Shown here piece by piece: positions 45,445-54,541 of a DNA stretch of 64,000 nucleotides (position 1 is the stretch's first letter; the number at the start of each line of letters is the position of its first letter). Origin of the DNA: Acinetobacter terrestris (GTDB lineage: Bacteria; Pseudomonadota; Gammaproteobacteria; Pseudomonadales; Moraxellaceae); the NCBI RefSeq assembly GCF_004331155.1, contig NZ_SJNZ01000007.1, positions 1 to 64,000 on the forward strand, read 5' to 3'. The notes beneath the pieces were generated by a model. The model did not search any database. It saw only the letters and a list, made by a program, of their open reading frames with translations, and had not been told where the DNA came from. The position numbers were made by a program, and so were the translations under genes.

Positions 45445-46665
45445 TTAGGCACGACTCAAATCTTTATCATGCACACCAAGCAGATATAACACACCATCTA
45501 AACCTACGCTTGAAATGGCCTGATTTGCATTTTGACGAACCAGAGGTTTGGCACGGAATGCCACACCTAAACCGGCAATCGACAGCATTGGTAAATCATT
45601 CGCGCCATCCCCTACAGCAATGGCCTGTTCCAGTGAAATGCCCATTCGTTCGGCAAGTTCACGCAGCAGGAAGGCTTTACGTGCCCCATCAACAATATGA
45701 CCTTTGACTTCACCTGTCACGATACCATCGACAACGTCCAGGCAATTGGCATGCACTTCATCAATACCCAATTTCTCTTGCAAGTATTCGGCAAAATACT
45801 GGAAGCCACCTGACAGAATAGCTGTTCGATAACCCAATGCTTTCAAGGTTGAAATCAGACGTTCTGCGCCTTCAGTCACCGTTAAACGCTCGGCAATTTG
45901 AGGTAAAACAGAAGCATCCATACCTTTTAATAGAGCGACACGCGCCCGGAAGCTTTGCTGGAAATCAAGTTCTCCTTGCATGGCACGTTCAGTGATTTCA
46001 GCGACTTGCTTGCCTACACCGGCTTCAATCGCCAGCTCATCAATGACTTCCTGTTCAATTAAGGTCGAGTCCATGTCGAAGCAGACTAAACGGCGATTAC
46101 GGCGATAAGCATTGTCTTCTTGAACTGCAACATCGACGTTAAGTTCAGTCGATAAAAGCAAGCAAGACGCACGCATTGCCGTGGCATCCAGCATTTGTCC
46201 TTTCAAGCCAAACTGTACGCAAGAACGTTTCGGTCCATCGCTTTGACCCGCGAGCTTTGGACGCTCCGACAAGCGAGTTACAGTTTCAATATTGAAACCT
46301 TGGTTAGACACAATGTTGGTGACCGCCTGCAAGTGTGATGCGGTTAATTCTGGGGCCAGCGCAGTCACGATATAACGGGTCTGCCCGCCTTCACTGACCC
46401 ATTGATCATATTCTGATGTAGAGATTGGTTTAAAGCGCACAGTTAAACCAATATCATGTGCTAGAATCAAGATCTCCTTCATGGCTAATGCTGTAGCAGT
46501 TTGGTCATCTGACGAAACAACAATACCTAAAGTCAGTTGGTTGTGGATGACGGCTTGTCCAACATCTAAAATTTGTAAAGAGTGTACGGACAATACCTGC
46601 ATTAATCGTGTAAATTGATTAGGCTGGTCTGGTCCCAAAAATGATATAAGAATGATTTCTCGCAT
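45445..46665 (-). CDS. serB: Phosphoserine phosphatase
   Basis: SerB makes L-serine from phosphoserine, 406 aa. The N-terminal half has two ACT-type regulatory units (IILISFLGPDQPNQFTRLMQ near 4 and YIVTALAPELTASHLQAV near 105). The HAD phosphatase domain begins at FDMDSTLIEQEVIDEL near 195, with GDGANDLPMLSIAGLGVAF near 345. The ATG at 46665 matches the usual start. The longer frame would come within 2 bp of the divergent smp-like gene, leaving no promoter. Confidence 0.97.
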   Translation of the reverse strand: MREIILISFLGPDQPNQFTRLMQVLSVHSLQILDVGQAVIHNQLTLGIVVSSDDQTATALAMKEILILAHDIGLTVRFKPISTSEYDQWVSEGGQTRYIVTALAPELTASHLQAVTNIVSNQGFNIETVTRLSERPKLAGQSDGPKRSCVQFGLKGQMLDATAMRASCLLLSTELNVDVAVQEDNAYRRNRRLVCFDMDSTLIEQEVIDELAIEAGVGKQVAEITERAMQGELDFQQSFRARVALLKGMDASVLPQIAERLTVTEGAERLISTLKALGYRTAILSGGFQYFAEYLQEKLGIDEVHANCLDVVDGIVTGEVKGHIVDGARKAFLLRELAERMGISLEQAIAVGDGANDLPMLSIAGLGVAFRAKPLVRQNANQAISSVGLDGVLYLLGVHDKDLSRA

Positions 46666-46724
46666 GAATTGACTCGGATCTGAGCTACAACTATTGTAAG
46701 AATCATAATCGAATTTGAACATAA

Positions 46725-47996
46725 ATGCCTTGGAAGTTTACGTTGAATGCGCCTAGACAAGGGCTATTTGCTAGCCTACTGATTGTAAGTTTTGCTTTAC
46801 ACACTTTTTTACTGGTACTTGCGACGACGCACCAACTGAATGCAAATCGCGCCAGTCAGGGACAACTGATGACCACGCAACTGGTCACAGACAGCCTATC
46901 CGAGCTTGAACCCGCCAATACGGTGTCCTTAGCATTACTGGCCGACCGTTATGCCACCAACCCGAGTGTTGCCTCTATTCGTATTTTAGATGCGAGTAAT
47001 CAGGTACTTGCTACAGGTGGTTTAACCAAGACACGTCAAGGTGAAGTCTTTGTTCGTGAAGCACTGCAAAATGAAAAGAAAGTCGGCACCATTGAAATCA
47101 CGTTAATTCAATCCAGCATTGGTGAAATTTTACGTACCCAATGGCTGGCCATTTTATTATCCTTGATGATTCACGGTCTATTATGGCTGGCTTATCGTGC
47201 GATTGCCCGTCCAAGCCGAACTGAATATTTAGCACGTATCAATAATGAATCACGCCTAAAACATGAAATTCAAACCTTGACCCAGGCCTTAGAACAAGAA
47301 CAGCACAATGCTGCTGTCGCAGTGGCGCAAGCACAGCAGAATGCCCAAGCAAAAAACAAAACCAAAGAATCTAAACCTGTGGTGCTGGATGACAACTGTG
47401 TTGCATTGAATATCCAGTTTTATGATCCAAAACAGCTTCTGGATTCGGTCAATAAAACAGTCTCTGTTCCTTATTTCAATTTATGTCAGATTTTCTTGAA
47501 CAAAACCGCGGAACTCTGTGTTCAGCACTACAAATTAAACAGTTCAGATATTTCTACCGTACATAAATTTGATGAACATGGCGCAACCATCAGCATGTCG
47601 GTGGAAACGCCAAATGCAGTGCAATGTTTGATGATGATCAGTACCGTATTCCAGTTATTGTCGGATGTATTGTACAAACGCTATCGCGAAGAAAAGCGCT
47701 TTGTTTTACAAACCCGTAGTGCAATTTCAAGTCATGTCGATGCTATGCACCTGACGCCTGTGCAAGCTGCAGAACGTCTGGTTCAACAGTTGGCGGCAAA
47801 AGAAAGCGCCATTCATTTACCAAATGAATTACTTAAAGATATTTCTGACCGTTATCAATTGGTCAGCATGCCAAATCCAACCAATGTGCTGACCCGTCAT
47901 GCCTTTATGATGAACGGAATGGACAGTGAAGTAGCAGAATTGGCACAAACCTTTAGAACTGAAATTTTAAAAGCCAAACAGTCCAAAGCTTCTTAA
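46725..47996 (+). CDS. Smp/YtjB (AhpA)-like inner-membrane protein
   Basis: A 423-aa inner-membrane protein with helices at about 16-36 and 135-160 enclosing a periplasmic region that includes SVASIRILDASNQVLATGG. The cytoplasmic C-terminus carries a coiled-coil, Gln/Ala-rich segment (about 185-225). It resembles YtjB/Smp, which E. coli also has divergently beside serB. Function unknown; linked to virulence in some relatives (AhpA). The start has a weak ribosome binding site. Confidence 0.75.
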   Translation: MPWKFTLNAPRQGLFASLLIVSFALHTFLLVLATTHQLNANRASQGQLMTTQLVTDSLSELEPANTVSLALLADRYATNPSVASIRILDASNQVLATGGLTKTRQGEVFVREALQNEKKVGTIEITLIQSSIGEILRTQWLAILLSLMIHGLLWLAYRAIARPSRTEYLARINNESRLKHEIQTLTQALEQEQHNAAVAVAQAQQNAQAKNKTKESKPVVLDDNCVALNIQFYDPKQLLDSVNKTVSVPYFNLCQIFLNKTAELCVQHYKLNSSDISTVHKFDEHGATISMSVETPNAVQCLMMISTVFQLLSDVLYKRYREEKRFVLQTRSAISSHVDAMHLTPVQAAERLVQQLAAKESAIHLPNELLKDISDRYQLVSMPNPTNVLTRHAFMMNGMDSEVAELAQTFRTEILKAKQSKAS

Positions 47997-48007
47997 AATA
48001 GATTTAT

Positions 48008-48041
48008 AAAAAAAGCCGAGCTGATATGCTCGGCTTTTTTT
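48008..48041. terminator. Bidirectional terminator
   Basis: AAAAAAAGCCGAGC / GCTCGGCTTTTTTT with a six-base loop, between the convergent smp-like and BASS genes. Confidence 0.9.
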
Positions 48042-48071
48042 CATCTATTCAAAATAGAGATCATTTAACCA

Positions 48072-49013
48072 TTATTTCATTTTATTGGCTTTACTGGCCC
48101 AATAGGTCGCCAATGCAGGCCCTGAAATGTTATGCCATAAACTAAAAATCGCGCTCGGCACCGCAGTAAGGGGTGATGCAGAAAAATGCACCGCAGCCAA
48201 AGCCACTCCTAAACCTGAATTTTGCATCCCCACTTCGACTGCCACTGCTTTACAGTCTGCATAGGGCAATTTAAACAAACGACTGGCCCAAAAACCCACT
48301 AAATAACCCAAGCCATTGTGTAAGGCGACAACACCTAAAATCAGTAAACCTGATTCCAAAATTTGTGCCTTACTGCCTCCAATAATGGCAGCCACAATGG
48401 CAACAATCGCAATGACAGAAATCAGTGGCATGACTTGAATATAAGATTCCACTTTTGACTTCAGCACAGCCCGAATAATCAAGCCCAGGATGATGGGGAA
48501 CAATACGACTTGTAAAATCGAGATAAACATCGAGCTGGCATTAATTTCAATCCATTGACTGGCCAATAAATAGAAAATGGCGGGCGTGAGCAACGGTGCA
48601 AGTAAAGTAGACACCGACGTACAGGCAACCGACAAAGCGGTATTGCCTTTGGCCATATAGGTAATCACATTCGATGCAGTGCCGCCTGGACAGCAGCCGA
48701 CCAGAATCACCCCGATCGCGATTTCCGAAGGCAGGTTCATCATCTTGCATAACAGGTACGCCAGTCCCGGCATCACCGCAAACTGCGCAACCACACCAAT
48801 AAACACGGCTTTGGGACTTTGCAACACGCCTTTAAAGTCATCCACTGTCATGGTCATGCCCATACCCAGCATGATGATGCCGAGCAACCATGGAATATAC
48901 GCTTTTAGCCAAATAAAAAGATCAGGTGCAAGTAGCGCAATACCTGCAAATAAAATCACCCATAAGGCAAAAGTTTTTTGAATAAATTGCGTAAAGCGCA
49001 ATAACGCTGACAT
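48072..49013 (-). CDS. Bile acid:sodium symporter (BASS) family transporter
   Basis: A 313-aa transporter with about nine or ten membrane helices. Signatures are [13 protein letters not shown] near 50-62, [21 protein letters not shown] near 105-125 (the two crossed helices around the sodium site) and [19 protein letters not shown] near 262. This fits BASS proteins such as PanS; the substrate (a carboxylate) is unknown. The ATG at 49013 follows GGAT; the longer frame adds 19 unlikely residues. Confidence 0.9.
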   Translation of the reverse strand: MSALLRFTQFIQKTFALWVILFAGIALLAPDLFIWLKAYIPWLLGIIMLGMGMTMTVDDFKGVLQSPKAVFIGVVAQFAVMPGLAYLLCKMMNLPSEIAIGVILVGCCPGGTASNVITYMAKGNTALSVACTSVSTLLAPLLTPAIFYLLASQWIEINASSMFISILQVVLFPIILGLIIRAVLKSKVESYIQVMPLISVIAIVAIVAAIIGGSKAQILESGLLILGVVALHNGLGYLVGFWASRLFKLPYADCKAVAVEVGMQNSGLGVALAAVHFSASPLTAVPSAIFSLWHNISGPALATYWASKANKMK

Positions 49014-49142
49014 GTTGATATCCATATTGAATATGTTTGTAGGCATACCCTGCCATAAATGCCCCGGCATTCACAATTCGCCATAGGCATAAATCATCGA
49101 TCTAAACAGTCATCAAATAAGTTTTTTTGGAATTTTAAAAGT

Positions 49143-49781
49143 TTAACTGACTGGGAATTGTTGAATCACGTCTTTGACATACAGGCGCTTTACCCCGGCT
49201 GCCAGCATGTCTTGCCAGGCATGTTGCAATGAACCATCCAGGTCAATGCCTTTGGTTGCATCTGAAATCACATACGCCTTAAAGCCGAGTTTGCAGGCGT
49301 CGATTGCCGTCCACGCCACACAAAAATCTGTCGCAATACCGACGATAAAAACCGTATCAATGCCGCGTTCTTTTAAATAGCCGGCCAAGCCGGTGGTGGT
49401 CTTTTGATCCGCTTCCATAAAGGCAGAATAGCTGTCGATCTGCGCATGGAAGCCTTTGCGAATAATCAATTGTGCGCTGGGTAAATTTAGATCTGGATGC
49501 AGTTCGGCATCTGGCGTGCCTTGAACACAATGCGCTGGCCACAACACTTGAGTTCCATAATCTAATTTGATGGTTTCAAATGGCTGTTTACCCGCATGAT
49601 TTTGAACAAATGAAACATGATTTTCTGGATGCCAATCTTGGGTAATCACAATATTGTCAAAACACTGCGCCAATTGGTTAATGTTGGGAATGATCTGATC
49701 GGCATGGGCCACAGCTAAATTACCCCCTGGGGTAAAACCATTTTGTACATCTACTACAATCAAAGCGGTATTGTTTTGCAT
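49143..49781 (-). CDS. pncA: Nicotinamidase
   Basis: PncA hydrolyses nicotinamide to nicotinate for NAD recycling, 212 aa, of the isochorismatase-like family. The catalytic triad is visible: Asp in VVDVQNGFTPGGNLAV near 10, Lys in IRKGFHAQIDSYSAF near 110, and Cys in GIATDFCVAWTAIDA near 155. The metal site is DWHPENHVSF near 52-60. It feeds pncB in this window. Confidence 0.96.
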   Translation of the reverse strand: MQNNTALIVVDVQNGFTPGGNLAVAHADQIIPNINQLAQCFDNIVITQDWHPENHVSFVQNHAGKQPFETIKLDYGTQVLWPAHCVQGTPDAELHPDLNLPSAQLIIRKGFHAQIDSYSAFMEADQKTTTGLAGYLKERGIDTVFIVGIATDFCVAWTAIDACKLGFKAYVISDATKGIDLDGSLQHAWQDMLAAGVKRLYVKDVIQQFPVS

Positions 49782-50020
49782 AATTCGCAGTCCGTTATTT
49801 GCATGTTGTCATTTTTGTTAAGCATATAACAAAATAAATTGCAGTATTGAAGCTTAGGGTTAAAAATAAAATGGCTGGGAATTTAAATCATAAAGAAACT
49901 TTAGCAAATTCGCTTCTATGCAGATTCGATACTAGACATTTTTGATACTAGACATGATTCAAAACTTAGGGGAGATTTTCAATTTGTTTATGGCTGAAGA
50001 ATAGAAATAAAATTTCAGTT

Positions 50021-50050
50021 AAAAAAATAGCCCGCAATCTGCGAGCTATT
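50021..50050 (-). terminator. Terminator of the MFS gene
   Basis: AATAGC...GCTATT stem (partly imperfect, extended by CGCA/TGCG) with a T tract on the minus strand. Confidence 0.6.
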
Positions 50051-50066
50051 CTAGACATCAAAAATA

Positions 50067-51275
50067 TTAAGCTGAAGTCTGTAAGCGACGCACCAGAATC
50101 AACATAAACACGGCTGAAATTACGATACAAGGAATGGCTGCTGAGATTACCCCGGCTGCACCAAAACCTGCGGCAAGTAACTGACCTGCAATTGTCGGCC
50201 CAAGCATTGCGCCAACACGTCCTACGGCTGATGCCATACCAACGCCTGTTGCACGCACTTCAGTTGGGTATACGATACTGCCGAAAGCATAAAGTACACC
50301 TTGGCAACCAATCACGAATGCACCCACCAATGCCGAAGCCAGATACATTTGCGTCAATGAACTTGCTGCATTCAAACAGAACAAACCTGCCAAAATACCG
50401 CCGTACATTAAGATAATCACATAGGCTTTTTTCCAGCGGTCAGTCAGCATACCCAGAACAATCGTACCGACTGTTGCACTCATCATGAAGAAGAACTGTG
50501 CAGTACTGCCCTCTTTACGGCTAAAGCCCAGTTCCATAAACAATGAAGGCAACCAGCTCAACATGATGTAAACCACCATCAAGGTAAAAAAGTAGCTCAC
50601 TGAAATTAAACAGGTACGCATCAGGTTCTGGCTATTGAATAAATCTTTAAAAGAACCTTGAGTCGTTGCCGTAGTTGTTTGAGTTGTATTTTGCGCTTTT
50701 AAGAATTCACGTGATTCTGGCAAGAATTTAATCATGATTGGAAGCACAATAATCGGCAGTAAACCGCCTAGATAGAAAATGTTTTTCCAATCTGAACCAA
50801 AATCTAAGCTCGCAATGTAGGACAAAATTGCTGCACCTACAGGCATACCGCAATACATCAAACCCACAGCACGACCGCGGTTTTCAGGTTTTACGGCTTC
50901 AGAAGCCAGGGTAATCAAGTTCGGCATTGCTGCACCCAAACCTGCACCTGCTAAAAAACGAACCAGTAGAAGACTGTTAAAACTGTTGACCCATACGGTA
51001 CATAAGGTAAATAAGGCAAATATTGCCACCGACCAAATCAGTACCTTTTTGCGACCAATACGGTCTGAATATCGTCCACCAATCAGCGCTCCAGGCAATA
51101 GCCCCAGAATCCCTGCGCTAAAAAACACCCCCAACTGCGAACTATCTAAGCCAAAAGCTTCACGAATACCGGCAGCAGCAATACCTGCAGCCTGAATATC
51201 CAGCCCCTCAATCACTGCAATTAAAAAACAAATCGCGACGGTAATGACGGAATGTTTGTTATCTGATCTTTCCAT
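50067..51275 (-). CDS. MFS transporter, aromatic acid:H+ symporter (AAHS)-like
   Basis: A 402-aa major-facilitator with 12 helices. DIQAAGIAAAGIREAFGLDSSQLG in helix 1 and GGRYSDRIGRKKVL in the first cytoplasmic loop are typical of the AAHS group (benzoate, vanillate or 4-hydroxybenzoate/muconate permeases). The ATG at 51275 has AAGGG seven bases upstream, so the TTG six codons earlier is rejected. The substrate is an inference; no aromatic-degradation genes are adjacent. A long palindrome upstream may be its operator. Confidence 0.9.
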   Translation of the reverse strand: MERSDNKHSVITVAICFLIAVIEGLDIQAAGIAAAGIREAFGLDSSQLGVFFSAGILGLLPGALIGGRYSDRIGRKKVLIWSVAIFALFTLCTVWVNSFNSLLLVRFLAGAGLGAAMPNLITLASEAVKPENRGRAVGLMYCGMPVGAAILSYIASLDFGSDWKNIFYLGGLLPIIVLPIMIKFLPESREFLKAQNTTQTTTATTQGSFKDLFNSQNLMRTCLISVSYFFTLMVVYIMLSWLPSLFMELGFSRKEGSTAQFFFMMSATVGTIVLGMLTDRWKKAYVIILMYGGILAGLFCLNAASSLTQMYLASALVGAFVIGCQGVLYAFGSIVYPTEVRATGVGMASAVGRVGAMLGPTIAGQLLAAGFGAAGVISAAIPCIVISAVFMLILVRRLQTSA

Positions 51276-51362
51276 TGGAAAACCCTTGTGCAATCAGTGT
51301 CCAAAATAGAACGCCATCATCCATGAGTCTGGAAATACACATAACTACCAATAAGTTGAATA

Positions 51363-51392
51363 ATCCATAATTTATAAACAAAAATTATGGAT
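51363..51392. promoter_or_regulatory. Perfect 11-bp inverted repeat, possible operator
   Basis: ATCCATAATTT at 51363-51373 and AAATTATGGAT at 51382-51392 flank an 8-base spacer, 88 bp upstream of the MFS start. A regulator site for the transporter is plausible. Confidence 0.5.
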
Positions 51393-51677
51393 ATTTAACG
51401 TTTTTCCGAGAAATAGCGCATAGTCGCAAAAACACTTAATCAAGTTTTGACCAGAACAAAAAAATGAACATTACAATAATGATTTCAATTCAAGGGCATC
51501 TGCCTACTCCAAAAGTGCAGTAATGGATTAATAGTTTTAACTGATTATTCCCGCAGTTTTTAACGATGATTTTTATCGTTTAAATTCTTGGTTTATATAG
51601 CTTTAAAGTCTATGCTCATCTTTATTAAATCTTAAATTCTGATGTTTTTACCCGGAATTGCCGATGTGACTGGCTTT

Positions 51678-51740
51678 AAAGCACTTTTATGACAGCTTTA
51701 GCAGTGCTTTTGCGTTATAACAAGTGGGCACTTATAACGC
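51678..51740. repeat. Two nested inverted repeats in the MFS-dapA intergenic space
   Basis: The 726-bp gap 51276-52001 also holds AAAGCACT/AGTGCTTT (51678-51710) followed by GCGTTATAA/TTATAACGC (51712-51740), both perfect. No ORF or tRNA is apparent. They may be a structured RNA, a repeat element or an operator; no T tract makes either a terminator. The dapA promoter should be downstream of them. Confidence 0.4.
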
Positions 51741-52001
51741 TGCCGATCAAAATTTTAATCAACCCCAATTTAAAAACCTGAGTTTTGTATTGTTCAGTAA
51801 ATTTTTCCATTGCTTTTCATAAAGTTTTTATACGGTTTGACTAAAGCATATTGTTCTTCATCGTTTGTTCGTTCATAATTTGCATAAGCATTATTCAATT
51901 ACGCTTAATCGTAGTGAACTTGCTATAAATCAAAATACGCACCCATCCAAATTTATGTTTTTCTACCTCAGCCGGATGGACAAATAGGATATTTTTTCAA
52001 A

Positions 52002-52901
52002 ATGACTCAGCAAGCACAGATCATCCAAGGTTCAATTGTCGCAATCGTCACTCCGATGTTTGAAGATGGCAGCGTAGATTGGAAGGGTCTAGAAAAGCTC
52101 GTTGAGTGGCATATAGCACAAGGTACCAATAGTATTGTTGCTGTAGGCACAACTGGTGAAGCTTCGACCTTAAGCATGGCAGAACACACCAAAGTCATCG
52201 CTGAAATTATTCGTGTAGCCAACAAACGTATTCCTGTGATTGCAGGTACGGGTGCGAACTCGACCCATGAAGCGATCGAACTGACCAAAGAAGCCAAAGA
52301 ACTGGGTGCAGATGCAGCGCTCCTGGTCACCCCTTATTACAACAAACCGACACAAGAAGGCTTATATCAGCATTATAAAGCAATTGCTGAAGCCGTTGAT
52401 TTGCCACAAATTCTTTATAACGTTCCGGGCCGTACTGGCGTCGACATGCTCAATGAAACGGTGATTCGCCTTGCCGACATCCCGCAAATTATTGGGATTA
52501 AAGATGCCACTGGTGACGTACCGCGTGGTCAGGAACTTATTCAAGGATTAGGCGGTAAAGCCATGACCGTTTACTCGGGTGATGACGCGACTGCCTACCA
52601 ATTGATGGGCTTTGGTGCACAAGGCAACATTTCTGTGACTGCCAATGTGGCACCTAAAGAAATGAGTCAAGTGTGTGCTGCCGCACTGGCAGGTGATGCA
52701 GACCGCGCTGAAGCTTTAAATAATGAAGTTGCAAATTTACACAATATTCTGTTTTGTGAATCCAACCCAATTCCTGTGAAATGGGCACTTCATGAAATGG
52801 GATTAATTGGTACCGGTATTCGCTTACCATTAACTCCTCTTGCAGAACAATATCGTACACCGTTGCGTGAAGCACTGAACGCTTCGGGTGTCATTAAATA
52901 A
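52002..52901 (+). CDS. dapA: 4-hydroxy-tetrahydrodipicolinate synthase
   Basis: DapA condenses pyruvate and aspartate semialdehyde, the branch into lysine and diaminopimelate for peptidoglycan, 299 aa. GSIVAIVTPMFEDGSVDWKGL starts the barrel; VGTTGEASTLS near 48, YYNKPTQEGLYQHYKAIAE near 109, YNVPGRTGVDM with the catalytic Tyr near 138, and GIKDATGD with the Schiff-base Lys near 166. It is followed by bamC and purC, the same order as in E. coli. Confidence 0.97.
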   Translation: MTQQAQIIQGSIVAIVTPMFEDGSVDWKGLEKLVEWHIAQGTNSIVAVGTTGEASTLSMAEHTKVIAEIIRVANKRIPVIAGTGANSTHEAIELTKEAKELGADAALLVTPYYNKPTQEGLYQHYKAIAEAVDLPQILYNVPGRTGVDMLNETVIRLADIPQIIGIKDATGDVPRGQELIQGLGGKAMTVYSGDDATAYQLMGFGAQGNISVTANVAPKEMSQVCAAALAGDADRAEALNNEVANLHNILFCESNPIPVKWALHEMGLIGTGIRLPLTPLAEQYRTPLREALNASGVIK

Positions 52902-52914
52902 AGAGCACAACACT

Positions 52915-53520
52915 ATGCAATTACGTTTTGGTTTAACCCTTGCACTTTCAGCATTCAGTTTAGTGGGTTGTAGTTCAATGGGAATCAGCAATGGTTCACT
53001 GGATTATAAAAATACTGCAACCCTTGAACCCCTGAAATATCCTGAAGGTTCAATGGTTCGACCTGCAACGCCATTGTATCCGTCTCCAACGGTTGACCCA
53101 CTTGCAATTGAGCATGCACCTAAGCTTGAAAATAAACGTGGCAACCGTTTTGCTTTACCTCGCCCTGACAAAGCTCAGGCAAATACGCCAACAGATAGCC
53201 AGAATGACAGTACAAATGTCGGTCGTCCCCAATTAGTACAGGATGGAAATCAAAATCCTTTGCTCAAAATTGATGGAAATTCTGCTACAATTTGGCAGTA
53301 CACACTTGCTACCCTCAGCAGCCTGAACCATACCATTGTTGGTCAAAGTAAAAATCGTTACGAAGTCACGATTAAGGTCGATCAACAGACTTATGTATTA
53401 AGACTGACCTCTGTAGGAACAAGCAATAACATCGCTGTGTTCAATGCCGATAATAGCTTTGCAGATAAAGAAAAAGCTGCAGAACTGTTAACCCAGATTT
53501 ACCAAAATTGGCCAGCCTAG
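52915..53520 (+). CDS. bamC: BamC/NlpB-type outer-membrane lipoprotein (short)
   Basis: A 201-aa lipoprotein with signal peptide and lipobox LVGC (Cys near 19). The Bam complex assembles outer-membrane proteins; BamC is an accessory lipoprotein. The call rests mainly on synteny (dapA-bamC-purC as in E. coli) and the N-terminal unstructured, Pro-rich segment followed by one globular domain. E. coli BamC has two such domains and about 344 aa, so this copy is shorter. The ATG at 52915 is used, giving a proper signal peptide; it starts 13 bp after dapA. Confidence 0.72.
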   Translation: MQLRFGLTLALSAFSLVGCSSMGISNGSLDYKNTATLEPLKYPEGSMVRPATPLYPSPTVDPLAIEHAPKLENKRGNRFALPRPDKAQANTPTDSQNDSTNVGRPQLVQDGNQNPLLKIDGNSATIWQYTLATLSSLNHTIVGQSKNRYEVTIKVDQQTYVLRLTSVGTSNNIAVFNADNSFADKEKAAELLTQIYQNWPA

Positions 53521-53556
53521 TCGTACTAGGCATTTTTTTTTGAAAAAGGTTCCCCC

Positions 53557-54276
53557 ATGTTGAAACAAACCTTGCTCTATACTGGTAAAGCGAAATCTGT
53601 TTATGAAACAGACAGTGCAGATCACCTTATCCTAGTCTTCCGTGACGATGCATCTGCATTTAACGGCGAAAAAATCGAACAGCTGGATCGTAAAGGCAAG
53701 GTGAACAACCGTTTTAACGCCTTCATCATGGAAAAATTGGCTGCTGCTGGCATTGAAACTCACTTTGAAAAACTTCTTTCTCCAACTGAAGTTTTAGTGA
53801 AAAAATTAAAAATGGTTCCTGTTGAATGTGTTATCCGTAACTACGCAGCAGGTAGCTTGTGCCGTCGTTTAGGTGTTGAAGAAGGTAAAGAATTAACCCC
53901 TTCTACTTTTGAATTGTTCTTCAAAGACGACGCGCTTGGCGATCCAATGGTTAACGAATCTCAAGCCATTGCTTTAGGTTGGGCGACTGCTGAACAGCTT
54001 GAACAAATGAAAGTACTGACTTATAAAGTTAACGAAGTACTTAAAGATTTGTTCGACAAAGGCAATATGCTTCTTGTTGACTTCAAACTTGAATTTGGTG
54101 TGTTCCACGACCGTATCGTTTTGGGTGATGAGTTCTCTCCAGACGGTTGCCGTCTATGGGACAAAGACACCAAGAAAAAACTCGACAAAGACCGTTTCCG
54201 TCAAGGTTTAGGCGGCGTTGTTGAAGCTTATGAAGAAGTTGCTACACGTTTAGGTATCGATCTTTCTGATATCTAA
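53557..54276 (+). CDS. purC: Phosphoribosylaminoimidazole-succinocarboxamide synthase
   Basis: PurC (SAICAR synthetase) adds aspartate to CAIR in purine synthesis, 239 aa. [20 protein letters not shown] near 7, [15 protein letters not shown] near 91 and [24 protein letters not shown] near 171 are the family signatures. Ends in a strong terminator. AAAGG precedes the ATG. Confidence 0.97.
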   Translation: MLKQTLLYTGKAKSVYETDSADHLILVFRDDASAFNGEKIEQLDRKGKVNNRFNAFIMEKLAAAGIETHFEKLLSPTEVLVKKLKMVPVECVIRNYAAGSLCRRLGVEEGKELTPSTFELFFKDDALGDPMVNESQAIALGWATAEQLEQMKVLTYKVNEVLKDLFDKGNMLLVDFKLEFGVFHDRIVLGDEFSPDGCRLWDKDTKKKLDKDRFRQGLGGVVEAYEEVATRLGIDLSDI

Positions 54277-54291
54277 TCAGCTCCCTGATTC

Positions 54292-54321
54292 AAAAAACCG
54301 AGCCTGATGGCTCGGTTTTTT
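54292..54321 (+). terminator. purC terminator
   Basis: AAAAAACCGAGCC / GGCTCGGTTTTTT with loop TGAT. Confidence 0.9.
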
Positions 54322-54370
54322 ATACATCCATAAATCGGAAAAACAAATGTTACTCATAAAAATGATCATT

Positions 54371-54399
54371 TTTACAACATGATGATTTTGACTTAATAT
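54371..54399 (+). promoter_or_regulatory. Predicted sigma-70 promoter of an intergenic small RNA
   Basis: TTTACA (54371-54376), exactly 17 bp, then TAATAT (54394-54399); five of six and four of six matches to consensus. It lies past the purC terminator and points into the structured region below. Confidence 0.55.
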
Positions 54400-54405
54400 A
54401 ACTCA

Positions 54406-54541
54406 CATACCAGGCAACAAAATGTTGAGGTGATTTTATAACATTTTGTATGCCGACCAAGATTACGGTTTACCCTCTAGGATGTATCTCCCCAAGACAT
54501 CCTATTTTGCGCCCAACTCGCCTTGAGTTGGGCTTTTTTTA
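54406..54541 (+). ncRNA. Candidate small regulatory RNA
   Basis: A roughly 135-nt stretch with no ORF of note, starting at the promoter above and ending in a perfect terminator. It has three perfect stems: ACAAAATGTT/AACATTTTGT (10 bp, 54417-54449), TAGGATGT/ACATCCTA (8 bp, 54478-54504) and GCCCAACTC/GAGTTGGGC (9 bp). The middle hairpin exposes a C-rich loop, ATCTCCCCAAG, that is complementary to Shine-Dalgarno sequences, as in many translational-inhibitor sRNAs. I know no family for it. The 5' end is estimated. Confidence 0.55.
54511..54541 (+). terminator. Terminator of the candidate small RNA
   Basis: A 9-bp GCCCAACTC/GAGTTGGGC stem with GCCTT loop followed by T7 on the plus strand only. 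The T tract overlaps the stop codon of convergent rarA, so it is not a rarA terminator. Confidence 0.85.

Noticed and set aside
51712..51740. GCGTTATAA/TTATAACGC pair considered as an integron attC site
   Set aside because: Neither the R and L core boxes nor an integrase or cassette array is present; spacing does not fit.
54511..54541. Hairpin considered as the rarA terminator
   Set aside because: The T tract lies on the plus strand only, opposite to rarA transcription, so it belongs to the upstream plus-strand RNA.
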